A stretch of DNA of 64,000 nt, taken from NCBI RefSeq assembly GCF_000964085.1, contig NZ_JZRB01000018.1, positions 62,001-126,000 on the forward strand. The letters are read 5' to 3'. The position numbers and the translations under genes are program-made. This stretch comes from Luteibacter yeojuensis. Lineage in GTDB: Bacteria; Pseudomonadota; Gammaproteobacteria; Xanthomonadales; Rhodanobacteraceae. A model generated the notes under the pieces. It was not told the origin of the DNA. It saw only the letters and a list, made by a program, of their open reading frames with translations, and did not search any database. Below are positions 9,069 to 16,741 of this stretch, piece after piece. Position 1 is the first letter of the stretch. Each line of letters opens with the position of its first letter.

Positions 9069-9283
9069 AGTTTAGGGGTCTAGTCATCACGTTCAAGTGC
9101 TTCTCAACGGTCAGCGTTTTTCTTCATGCCGCACGCCAGAATTTCCTGGGAAGCTAGAAAAAGCTTCGAAGCGCTATCGATACTGCTTACGTCGGTCTGC
9201 GGCCAGTAATATCGTGATCATTTGCCTCGCCTGCGCATGCGCCCTGTGAAATTTCCTCTCGATACGTCGAGACCGATTAGAGA

Positions 9284-9649
9284 AATCCGCCTCCGGGTTA
9301 CAGCTACGCCGTCGCCGGCAAGCAGATGCACATCTATTGCGCTGGCAGCGGCTCACCCACGGTCGTTCTCGAATTCGGTAACGGCGGGGACTTCACCATA
9401 TGGGGCAAGGTGCAGCCGGCTCTGTCTCGGACCACTCGGACGTGCTCGTACGATCGTGCTGGGTTCGGTTGGAGTGAGGCGCAATCTGGACCACGGGATG
9501 CCAGCCATATCGCCCGGCAGCTGAAAATGCTCCTGAATGCTGCTGGTATCCACGAGCCAATCATTCTTGTTGGCCACTCTGCAGGCGGGCTATACGCATC
9601 TGCGCGCATGGGCCGCGGATGTGTCGAACTGGGGCGCTGTCCGCAGTGA
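9284..9649 (+). pseudogene. Alpha/beta hydrolase fragment
   Basis: The frame reads PPGYSYAVAGKQMHIYCAGS, then YDRAGFGWSE and the nucleophile elbow VGHSAGGLYA, which is the N-terminal third of an alpha/beta hydrolase. A TAG lies immediately before it at about 9278, and after residue GLYA (near 9600) the sequence stops matching the fold. The catalytic Asp and His parts are missing, so this is a remnant cut at both ends. Confidence 0.6.
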
Positions 9650-9962
9650 CCTCCTCGCCGAGGCGCTCGGTGCACTGGAAAGGCGCAGGGTGATAATCCC
9701 GTTTCTGCAGCTCGACGTCCGACTGCGCGCACTCGAGAGCGGTCCCGAATCCTTGCATCAGCAGGGCGCATCTGGGCCGTGAGTTCGGCGCGGCCACCTT
9801 ATAGAAAACGCAGAAGGTCGGTCCGACCTGTCCATTGACACCTGAGCATGCGCGTCGACATAACTTCCCAGCTATCACCGGCCGGGCAGCCAGCGCGATG
9901 GAGTGCGGACGGACACTGGAGACGCCGCCAACAGCAGCGCTGATGACGGTGAAAGCCATACG

Positions 9963-10217
9963 TCACATGCTTATCTCGTCGTCGAGCCAGCCCCGGGGCC
10001 GGTGCACAGCCCACTCGATCTCGCGCGCCATCGCATCGTCGATCATCAGCTGTGCATCGACAACGCGCTCCAACTTTTCCAAGGTCATGCCAAGGATCGC
10101 CGCGATTGTCCGCTGGGACATTCCCTCACGCTTCAGATCGGAAAAGAGCCGACGAACGTTGGCCAAGCGTTGGCGATGCAACGTGGGCCAGTGACGCGTA
10201 TATCCTCGATCGTCCAT
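9963..10217 (-). CDS. Small putative DNA-binding protein, REIEW/GWLD family copy 2
   Basis: An 84-residue basic protein with N-terminal helix RQRLANVRRLFSDLKREG, an HTH-like segment SQRTIAAILGMTLEKLERVV, and C-terminal DDAMAREIEWAVHRPRGWLD. The motif is shared with the proteins at 7059 and 14063. The ATG start is clear. It lies next to the ECF sigma/ChrR operon on the same strand, but with its own start 45 bp beyond the end of ChrR. Confidence 0.65.
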   Translation of the reverse strand: MDDRGYTRHWPTLHRQRLANVRRLFSDLKREGMSQRTIAAILGMTLEKLERVVDAQLMIDDAMAREIEWAVHRPRGWLDDEISM

Positions 10218-10261
10218 GACAAGGCTCCGGTCTCAATGGGCATCCGTCACGCGAAGGGGTT

Positions 10262-10921
10262 TCATAGCGGCAACACCCTCTGCAGAGTTCGAGCCATCCA
10301 CCCGGCGAAACGCAGCGGCGCATCGGTAGCCGCGACGCAAATACAAGCGGTTCCTCGGGAGGTGATCGGCTGATGCTCCGTATCCTCGTCCAGATCGGCG
10401 ACGTCCCCCGGCGCAAAATGCCCCAATGCGTCATCGTAGGCACCCGAAAGGATCAGGGTGAGCTCACGCCCCTCGTGGGAATGGACCGGAAGGCTTCGAC
10501 CCGGAGCAATCCGCAGCAGCGTCAGCTGTTCATCTGACGCAAGCCGAACGCTCACCCGATGGATCCCCGGGCCGATCCACCGCCAGGGCAACGTCGACAA
10601 TGAACGGCCGAAGTACGGCCGCAACGACACTGGCATCGGACTTGGCGAGGGGACGTGATCCTCGGCGGCAGGAGCAACGGCGGGTTCCTCATGAGATACG
10701 GTCAAGCGCTCACGCATGGCATCAGCCGCACCGGCAGTCAACGACAGACCGTGCTGTTGCTCGACGAGTTGCCCGCCGACCGCATCAGCCAGGGCCAAAC
10801 GTGCCCTGCACTCAGGACAAAGGCTCAGGTGTGCGGCCACCACGGCCGTGAAAGCGGGCGTCAGGGCGCCGGTGGCGAAACCCATGAGGGTGGTGACATG
10901 CAGGTGGTGCCGCGGGCTCAT
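10262..10921 (-). CDS. chrR: ChrR-type zinc-binding anti-sigma factor
   Basis: 219 residues. The N-terminal part (RHHLHVTTLMGFATGAL then VVAAHLSLCPECR) has the His/Cys arrangement of the ChrR zinc-binding anti-sigma domain. The C-terminal half is a cupin (LPVHSHEGRELTLILSGAYD, then FAPGDVADL and EHQPI). In this family the anti-sigma domain holds the ECF factor and the cupin domain is needed for response to singlet oxygen. The ATG overlaps the stop of the sigma gene (ATGA), so the pair is translationally coupled. Confidence 0.85.
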   Translation of the reverse strand: MSPRHHLHVTTLMGFATGALTPAFTAVVAAHLSLCPECRARLALADAVGGQLVEQQHGLSLTAGAADAMRERLTVSHEEPAVAPAAEDHVPSPSPMPVSLRPYFGRSLSTLPWRWIGPGIHRVSVRLASDEQLTLLRIAPGRSLPVHSHEGRELTLILSGAYDDALGHFAPGDVADLDEDTEHQPITSRGTACICVAATDAPLRFAGWMARTLQRVLPL

Positions 10922-11532
10922 CGGGTGTCCTGAAGCGACGTTTGCAAATGCATGAAGGTGCGGCGTAGGGTCGACTTCACCGTGCCCAAGGGGATACCTA
11001 GCGCCTTGGCGATTTCCACGTGGGTCATGGATTCCAGGTAGGCCATGCGGATCATGCGTGCCTGGGCTGGGGGCAATGAGCCAATGGCGCGGCGAAGACG
11101 CGCCTCGTCCACCAGCGCCTCTCCGGCGCACGCCCGCCCCTCCAACACCGGCTCGACCAGCGCGTCTACTCCCTCAACCGCCGCCGTCCAGTGACCGTCA
11201 CGCCTCACTTTGTCGATATGCAGATTCCGCGCGATGCGAAAGAGCCAGGTGCTAAGGGTCGCGCGGGTGGGGTCAAATTCTTCAGCGCGCTGCCAGGCCC
11301 GCAGCATGGCATCCTGCACCAGCTCCTCGGCGACAGCATCGGGCGCGCGAAGACCGGTCAAATAGCGTTTGAGCCGAGGGCCGAAGTGGTCGAACACCAC
11401 CATGAAGGCTTCAACGTCGCGACGACGCGCGACGCCTCGCATGATGGACGCCCAATAGGCGGCGTCCATACCGTGACCGGTCGGTGCATTCGATGCCACG
11501 CGCGGAACTCTCCCTACCGGCACGACGGTCAC
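10918..11532 (-). CDS. rpoE: ECF sigma factor, RpoE/ChrR (ECF11-like) group
   Basis: Region 2 shows FDHFGPRLKRYL, AEELVQDAMLRAWQRAEEFD and TWLFRIARNLHIDKVRR; region 4 shows SLPPAQARMIRMAYLESMTH and GIPLGTVKSTLRR. Together with the downstream ChrR anti-sigma gene this is the singlet-oxygen-type sigma pair. GTG at 11532 opens the frame; an ATG at 11469 is an alternative start that would remove a non-conserved leader of 21 residues. The lipocalin gene directly upstream is a typical target of this sigma group. Confidence 0.88.
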   Translation of the reverse strand: MTVVPVGRVPRVASNAPTGHGMDAAYWASIMRGVARRRDVEAFMVVFDHFGPRLKRYLTGLRAPDAVAEELVQDAMLRAWQRAEEFDPTRATLSTWLFRIARNLHIDKVRRDGHWTAAVEGVDALVEPVLEGRACAGEALVDEARLRRAIGSLPPAQARMIRMAYLESMTHVEIAKALGIPLGTVKSTLRRTFMHLQTSLQDTR

Positions 11533-11614
11533 AACCTCAACCCCCGGCGCATCCTACCCCATCTCGAGGCGCTGCCAAGGGCACGGGGTTCTCGCTTCCC
11601 GGGCCAGACCCCCA

Positions 11615-12166
11615 TCAATGCGTCGCCTCTGGAGCTTCAGGCCACGTCTGGCGAACGCGCTCTAGCCGGGCTAGCTCGTAGCCCATCCCGGCCACGCGTG
11701 ATGCCATAAGATCGAACGCCTGCGGGGCGAGCGTCGGCGTGCGCGCCATAATCCACACGTGATCACGCTTGTCCCGAGCAACAATGACCGATTGGTAATC
11801 GGGGTCGAGCCAGGCGATGACGTATTGCGCTCGGAACGGCCAGATAAATCGCATGCCCCAGACCGCGGCGCCGGATTCCGGCCGAACGAAGCCCCGCGCT
11901 TTGATTATCTTGACCTTGGCGGACTGAGCCGGCCGATAGCGAAACCGCGTCTCGATCGTTCCGTCCGGGGCCTTCGCGTAGCATTCGACGGCATTGCTGG
12001 CCCCGCGCTCCGGACGCGTTGGGATAAGCGCGATCACATACCAATGGCCCATGTAGCGGTCGATATCCAAGCCCGCCACCCTTGGCACCGGCCCCCGCCG
12101 CCCAGCGGTGCCTGGCTTGCCCAAGGCGCGCAGTGGCGCCAACAAGCGATCGAGCAGCACGGTCAT
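11615..12166 (-). CDS. blc: Lipocalin (Blc-like)
   Basis: 183 residues with lipocalin signatures: GLDIDRYMGHWYVIALIPTR (the GxW motif), a Cys and YRP strand, WPFRAQYVIAWLDPDYQSVI, and a C-terminal MARTPTLAP. No lipobox is seen, so it may be soluble or periplasmic by another route. It lies upstream of, and co-directional with, the ECF sigma/ChrR pair; lipocalins are repeatedly found in the regulon of this sigma type, where they are thought to handle damaged lipids. Confidence 0.82.
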   Translation of the reverse strand: MTVLLDRLLAPLRALGKPGTAGRRGPVPRVAGLDIDRYMGHWYVIALIPTRPERGASNAVECYAKAPDGTIETRFRYRPAQSAKVKIIKARGFVRPESGAAVWGMRFIWPFRAQYVIAWLDPDYQSVIVARDKRDHVWIMARTPTLAPQAFDLMASRVAGMGYELARLERVRQTWPEAPEATH

Positions 12167-12395
12167 CGGGTTATCCCTCGCGGTTCCCATCGTGGCGGCC
12201 ACCATGCGACTGGGCGTGGTGGGCTTACCGGGTTCTACGCAGGCATCGGGGATTTGGATTCATGGCTGCCCATTCTGAGTCTCCTCACGTTCTGCGGAAG
12301 CGCGGCATCGGCTCGCAGGACGTGCCGCCGAGCGGCGCCACACGCAATCGGCGACACGGTGCAAGGCGCGCAGGGCTCGCGAGAAGCCCCGGTCG

Positions 12396-12746
12396 TCAGT
12401 CGGGGAGATGGGGCGGTTGCCTGCGTCGCCGCTCGCCCAGTAAATCGGCATAGCGGCGGATAAAGGCCATGGCCTCGCCGCGATAGCGGATCGCTTCGGC
12501 TGGCAAACTCACGCCCAGTTGCCTGGCGATATCGGTCGCAAAGGTCAGTTGCGCGGCCGTGGGCGGCTTCAGATCCGTGTCCAGGCACTCGATCAGACTG
12601 AGGGCAAACCGCTCGGCAACGCGGCGGCGAAGCCGCTCAATGCCGCCGTCCAGCTCCGCACGACCGTATTGGACCAGCCAGGCCTCGCGCGTCGGCGCGT
12701 CCAGGGGCAGGGGGATGTCCGAGTCATCGTCAAGGACCAGTTGCAC
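12396..12746 (-). CDS. Hypothetical protein divergent from the XRE regulator (116 aa)
   Basis: The GTG at 12746 is chosen because GGGAG lies a few bases upstream; the frame remains open further but would run into the palindromic operator. The product is acidic at the N-terminus (VQLVLDDDSDIPLPLDAPTR) and helical after that, with AAQLTFATDIARQLGVSLPAE, a pattern seen in small proteins near recombinases. Its promoter region carries the operators described at 12774-12834, so it is probably controlled by the divergent XRE protein. Confidence 0.5.
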   Translation of the reverse strand: MQLVLDDDSDIPLPLDAPTREAWLVQYGRAELDGGIERLRRRVAERFALSLIECLDTDLKPPTAAQLTFATDIARQLGVSLPAEAIRYRGEAMAFIRRYADLLGERRRRQPPHLPD

Positions 12747-12773
12747 GCATGCTCCCGCCGTCTCGCGTGGCCG

Positions 12774-12814
12774 CTTGCGCCCGATACTACGAAACTCGTA
12801 GTATCGGGCGCAAG
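12774..12814. promoter_or_regulatory. Perfect 19 bp inverted repeat, probable XRE operator
   Basis: Two 19-base arms (CTTGCGCCCGATACTACGA and its exact complement TCGTAGTATCGGGCGCAAG) are separated by AAC. The centre holds TACGA-AAC-TCGTA. It sits in the 113 bp space between the divergent genes at 12746 and 12860, where an autoregulated XRE repressor would bind. As RNA it would also form a very stable hairpin in the leader of whichever gene is transcribed across it. Confidence 0.75.
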
Positions 12815-12821
12815 GCAAAGT

Positions 12822-12834
12822 TACGAGTCTCGTA
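12822..12834. promoter_or_regulatory. Second TACGA-N3-TCGTA operator copy
   Basis: The same palindromic core (TACGA-GTC-TCGTA) as in the 19 bp repeat recurs with its centre 34 bp away, about three helical turns, and 26 bp before the XRE start codon. Two equally phased copies support cooperative binding by a dimeric repressor. Confidence 0.65.
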
Positions 12835-12859
12835 GTCCCCCCGGACTCGGCTCGTCGGC

Positions 12860-13174
12860 ATGCCTCCTCAACGATCGCTCCATCAGGTCTTTCAAGCCCG
12901 GCTCAAGGCGGCCCGTGAGATGACTGGTACCTCTCAAAAGCAGGTGGGTATTGACGCAGGCCTCGACCCGTTCGTGGCCAGCGCCCGCATTAACCGCTAC
13001 GAGTTAGGCGTGCATCAGCCCGATTTGGGTACGGTGGAGAGGCTCGCCCAAGCGCTCGACGTCCCTGCGGCCTACCTCTTCGCGGGCGACGATCGCCTGG
13101 CGCGCATGATCATGGCCTTTGAAAAGCTGTCGTTGGCCGAGAAAGACCGCCTGCTCACCGAAGCTCATGGCTGA
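12860..13174 (+). CDS. XRE-family helix-turn-helix regulator
   Basis: 104 residues. The HTH spans about residues 10-70: FQARLKAAREMTGTSQKQVG, then an extended SARINRYELGVHQPDLGTVE and LAQALDVPAAYLFAGDD. The C-terminal helix (MIMAFEKLSLAEKDRLL) may mediate dimerisation. The upstream space carries two TACGA-N3-TCGTA palindromes, so autoregulation is likely. It overlaps the next gene by 8 bp. Confidence 0.85.
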   Translation: MPPQRSLHQVFQARLKAAREMTGTSQKQVGIDAGLDPFVASARINRYELGVHQPDLGTVERLAQALDVPAAYLFAGDDRLARMIMAFEKLSLAEKDRLLTEAHG

Positions 13175-13916
13175 GGACGGCGGCGTAGGTCACATGGAGC
13201 CGGCCGATCGCTTGGGCGAACTGCTCACGCTGGCGTCGAAGAAGCCGTCCTGTGTTCCCAGATTCCTCGAAGAACTCGCTGCATCGCGGGTATGGACCCT
13301 GCTTCGTTGCCCTCCGGGCGAGGGGGACGCCGCACCATGGCGCAACTTGGTACATTGGCAGCGGAAGGCGTCCGGGCAGCACCTGGTACCTGTGTTTAGC
13401 CATCCGTCGCGATTCCCCCACGTCTTGCCGCCACCGGCAGTCACGGTGCACGTGACAATGCGTGAGTTGCTGAGCATCAGGCCTGCGTTGGCGATGAGCC
13501 TGAATCCGCTGTCAGAGATCACATGGCTCGTCGGCGCGGAGCATGTGGCGCTTATGCGGCAGCATCTGTGCCACGTGGGGCTGGCAACTGAACAACCGCG
13601 ACCGGACGCACCTTGGGCATTCCGCACAGCGACGACGCAAGAGCTAAGCCTGGGGCCAGCCTTGGCGCGTCAGCTTCACGGCGTGGGCCTTGCCAGCGAG
13701 GCCTATCTGTACGCACTGGATCGAAGCGATGGGCAAGGGGAGTGTGTAGTGCTGGCGGTCGATCAGCCGGCCTCGCCCGAGCTGTTGCGCGTGCTTCAGG
13801 ATGCTGCCATCGAGGCCGGTGCGCCACGCAGCACGCTGATACGGTTCCTGCCGGATGAGCCTTCCCACCGCGCAGGTGTAGACTCTATGGCGTTACGACC
13901 GTTCTACCCTCTTTAA
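13167..13916 (+). CDS. SseB-family-like protein
   Basis: About 249 residues. The N-terminal part (LGELLTLASKKPSCVPRFLE, then ELAASRVWTLL) and the middle (HLVPVFSHPSRFPH, RPALAMSLNPLS) match the SseB N-terminal domain layout: a strand-helix start, a pair of 'value, then name' strands and NP near residue 110. The C-terminal part (YLYALDRSDG, VVLAVDQPASPELLRVLQDA) fits the SseB C-terminal domain. Start is ATG 13167, overlapping the XRE stop, or ATG 13194. Function in non-pathogens is unknown. Confidence 0.6.
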   Translation: MAEDGGVGHMEPADRLGELLTLASKKPSCVPRFLEELAASRVWTLLRCPPGEGDAAPWRNLVHWQRKASGQHLVPVFSHPSRFPHVLPPPAVTVHVTMRELLSIRPALAMSLNPLSEITWLVGAEHVALMRQHLCHVGLATEQPRPDAPWAFRTATTQELSLGPALARQLHGVGLASEAYLYALDRSDGQGECVVLAVDQPASPELLRVLQDAAIEAGAPRSTLIRFLPDEPSHRAGVDSMALRPFYPL

Positions 13917-14062
13917 AGGCCGATCCGCCTGGCGTCTATCAGAGCCTTGAGGATGGCCTTCACGGCACGGGAGAGAGGGTCTGTGTAATCGTCGGCCGCT
14001 CAAAGCTGGCGGATGCCTCGCCAAGCCCGGGCCCCACGCCCAGACGAATATGAGTGTTCGAC

Positions 14063-14317
14063 ATGTCTCAAGCGTTTTCCAATCTCCAGCGATGTCGCCA
14101 TGTCAACCTACGACGCCTCCTCCTGCAGTTGGATCGCGAGGGGCTGAACTCTTGGCTTGCACAGAGCGACTTATTGGGTCTGACGCAGCCGGCCGTGCTC
14201 AAGCGCATGGTTGCAGGCTCATGCATTGCGGACGACGTCGCCCGCGAGATTGAATGGAGCCTCCACCGCCCAAGCGGATGGCTGGACCGGATAGCCGCAG
14301 AGCCGCTCGACCGCTAG
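14063..14317 (+). CDS. Small putative DNA-binding protein, REIEW/GWLD family copy 3
   Basis: 84 residues: N-terminal CRHVNLRRLLLQLDREGL, an HTH-like GLTQPAVLKRMVAGS and C-terminal ADDVAREIEWSLHRPSGWLD. It is the third member of the family at 7059 and 9963. ATG 14063 is preferred over GTG 14054. Stand-alone gene with about 150 bp of non-coding sequence before it. Confidence 0.65.
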   Translation: MSQAFSNLQRCRHVNLRRLLLQLDREGLNSWLAQSDLLGLTQPAVLKRMVAGSCIADDVAREIEWSLHRPSGWLDRIAAEPLDR

Positions 14318-14325
14318 CTCGTTGG

Positions 14326-14574
14326 CTATCGCGAGTAAGCGGCGACGAGAGCGGGCTGCATACTTGTTCCCTTGAGCTCCGAGACCTCGAACCCGGCGGT
14401 ACGCCCGTCCAAGGTAATCAGCCGAGAATTGCGGATTGTGTACGAGCTGTTAGGGTCATGCGATAGGTGCTCAGCCATCCATGCGGAAGCCTTCATTGAG
14501 AGGGCCGCTGCGAACGAGGCCATTTTGATATCGACGTTGAAATCGAATCGTAGACGCGCCGATTCACTTAGCAT
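14326..14574 (-). CDS. Hypothetical protein (82 aa)
   Basis: ATG-start protein with a helical, hydrophobic segment (IKMASFAAALSMKASAWMAE) followed by a polar beta-rich part. No convincing ribosome binding site. It ends 9 bp from the convergent REIEW/GWLD gene. No family recognised. Confidence 0.4.
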   Translation of the reverse strand: MLSESARLRFDFNVDIKMASFAAALSMKASAWMAEHLSHDPNSSYTIRNSRLITLDGRTAGFEVSELKGTSMQPALVAAYSR

Positions 14575-14622
14575 GGTGCCAACCGGCTTGATCTAGGATT
14601 CGGCAGCTGTCGGCAGAGACGT

Positions 14623-14940
14623 TCACATCACTGGCTGCGGGAATTCGATCCACGTGCCCGCTCGGTTTTGGCGAAGGACCTTTACCGGGCGCCCTCGGTT
14701 CTTCATCGCCCGGGCCGCCTCGAAGGCGTGCGCCATTGCTTCTGACTCCCTGCGAAACGATGCCATGGCGCCTCCCGGTAAAACAACGCGCCACCTTGCG
14801 CCGTTTTCGCGCGGGAACAGCACGAACACCGTCAGATAATTCGCCGCGAAGGTCATGTGCAGGACCTTCGAACCAGCGCGAAACGGGGCCGGAAGATAGG
14901 GGTCGATTCGCGTGGTAGCACCCGTGTGACTTTCACTCAC
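14623..14940 (-). CDS. Hypothetical protein (105 aa)
   Basis: GTG-start protein with beta-rich sequence: KVLHMTFAANYLTVFVLFPR, ARWRVVLPGGAMASFRRESE, then a helix AMAHAFEAARAMKNRG and VLRQNRAGTWIEF. The helix-then-strand ending resembles DUF2188-like small proteins, with low certainty. It may be co-transcribed with the following minus-strand gene (49 bp gap). Confidence 0.5.
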   Translation of the reverse strand: MSESHTGATTRIDPYLPAPFRAGSKVLHMTFAANYLTVFVLFPRENGARWRVVLPGGAMASFRRESEAMAHAFEAARAMKNRGRPVKVLRQNRAGTWIEFPQPVM

Positions 14941-15260
14941 TCGCCCCGTTACGGTTCACGTTGCACTATAACCGAGGTCAGAATCCGTCCGGGATCGGCT
15001 CGGCCTGCGTCAGCGGGGGCATCGATGGCCACGGTGCGGCGCACCGGGTGCCTCGATCTGCCCCATAACTCACGCAGCTTCGCTATCCCTTCTTGGGCGT
15101 GCTTACTGGCCAGGGCAGGGTTCGAGGGGGGGGGATTCGTCGTATGCTTGCTTAACGCAGGTGAGGTGCCCCTTCCTGGTGGCACACCGGGGTCGCGTTG
15201 GCCTATCACCAGCCGTTACCTCGACATATGCGCCGAGCGATCGGCACAAGGCTCTGGACC

Positions 15261-15485
15261 ATGGACCGGCTCGACCGAAGTGTTCTATACGTGGCGCTCT
15301 TGAGCACGCTAGCTATCGTGGCCGTGTGTGCATGGATGTATGAGCCAGTGCCCACCTTCGAGCAGTGCCGGGCTAGGGCCAGCATGGGTGACCCTGGCAG
15401 CCAGCGGGCATTGCTGGCGTCCTGCCAAGCGGCTGCGCCACCGCCGGCACGGAGGCCCGACCCGCCCGAGCGCGCAGGCTTGTGA
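15261..15485 (+). CDS. Small single-pass membrane protein (74 aa)
   Basis: Starts MDRLDRSVLYVALLSTLAIV with one transmembrane helix, followed by a short periplasmic part with Cys (FEQCRARA, LLASCQAA) and a proline-rich end. Probably anchored in the inner membrane. Function unknown. Confidence 0.5.
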   Translation: MDRLDRSVLYVALLSTLAIVAVCAWMYEPVPTFEQCRARASMGDPGSQRALLASCQAAAPPPARRPDPPERAGL

Positions 15486-15511
15486 TGAAGGGACTCGCCA
15501 TGCTCTGGCGG

Positions 15512-16741
15512 CTAGGTGGGTGGGGGAGGATGCGTGAGAGTGCGCGATACCTTCGCCTTGCGTGAACCTGCGCGTTTCTTCGACCAGATGATGACGCCGG
15601 TGATGACCAGGACACACAGGGTCACCCCCAGAGCAGAAACGAAGAGGCGATAGGGCAGGCCAAAGACCTGAGCCATATGCAGTAGGTTGGCCCAGGCCAC
15701 CATATGGTCAGTAGCGGTGTTACCGAGCGGCGGTGCCCAACCCAGCATGCGGCCGTCCTCGCCGTCAATCCAGATATCGGTTTGACCGCCCGTGTCAGCG
15801 CGATCCAGGCTCGTACGCGCAGCCAAGCGATACGCACCGGCGCCGGGAAGGTAGGTGAGATCCTGCCACCCCAACAAGGCGAAATGGTGGTCCCGCGCCA
15901 AGCGAGTAAAGGCTTCGGATGCGGCCGTGAGAGCTTGTCTTCGGGAAAGCGCCGGTGATGGCCGGGGGGCTGCCAGCAGCGCCGGAGCGAAACCCTCGCT
16001 TCCTCCAAAGACGAGCCGGACGGGCACTTCAACCTGGGGTAATGACAGCGCCGTGGCCGACCAGGCGAAGACGAGCAGCAGGGGCCAAAGCCACAGCCCA
16101 CTCGCACGGTGTACATCGAACGTCATTCGGGTCGCGTGGCCGGTCCGCACCGTCCAAGCCTGTGTCCAACGGGTCCACCAGTCGAAGACGGTCCGCCGCA
16201 GCCCGCCTTGGCGACGTGGCGGGAACGTCAGATACAGGCCTATAAAACAATCGATCGTCCAAACAAGCGCGGCTATGCCGAACGCGGTTTCGCCCAGCGG
16301 GCCGAAGAGCCGTCCGTAGTGCAGGGCGAAGAGGAACGGGATGATATTTTGGGCGCCGTCCGTGACCCCGCCCCACTTATAGGTCAAACGTACCGCGCCC
16401 GTATACGGATCAGCCCACACAACATCATACGGCAACGCACCCTTGCCAGGGGCAGGCAACACAAACATGCGCACGACATGATCGTGGGGGATATCCAGCT
16501 CCACCCTCGGTACGCTGACCGGCAAGGCGCGCTCAACGCGCTCGGCGATGGTGATGCCATCCAAGGGCAGGCGCGTGTCGGGCCCCGGACGCGCCCAAGC
16601 CCGGTCGGGCCGCGTGGCGAAGGTCAGACTCTCCTCGAAAGGCAGCAACGCGCCAGTAAGACCGGCAATCAGCAGAAAACCCGTCAGAAAAAGGCCCGCC
16701 CAGCGGTGAACGCGGACCCACATGGGCCGACGTGGTGTCAC
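15512..16741 (-). CDS. PepSY-associated membrane protein, iron-uptake type
   Basis: 409 residues with four to five membrane helices: N-terminal WAGLFLTGFLLIAGLTGALLP, a GETAFGIAALVWTIDCFIGL helix, WLWPLLLVFAWSATAL and a C-terminal LGVTLCVLVITGVIIWSKK. This is the PepSY-TM family often encoded beside TonB-dependent siderophore receptors, where it is thought to reduce or release iron from the chelator in the periplasm. The GTG start overlaps the receptor stop, so the two are an operon with the receptor first. Confidence 0.88.
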   Translation of the reverse strand: MTPRRPMWVRVHRWAGLFLTGFLLIAGLTGALLPFEESLTFATRPDRAWARPGPDTRLPLDGITIAERVERALPVSVPRVELDIPHDHVVRMFVLPAPGKGALPYDVVWADPYTGAVRLTYKWGGVTDGAQNIIPFLFALHYGRLFGPLGETAFGIAALVWTIDCFIGLYLTFPPRRQGGLRRTVFDWWTRWTQAWTVRTGHATRMTFDVHRASGLWLWPLLLVFAWSATALSLPQVEVPVRLVFGGSEGFAPALLAAPRPSPALSRRQALTAASEAFTRLARDHHFALLGWQDLTYLPGAGAYRLAARTSLDRADTGGQTDIWIDGEDGRMLGWAPPLGNTATDHMVAWANLLHMAQVFGLPYRLFVSALGVTLCVLVITGVIIWSKKRAGSRKAKVSRTLTHPPPPT

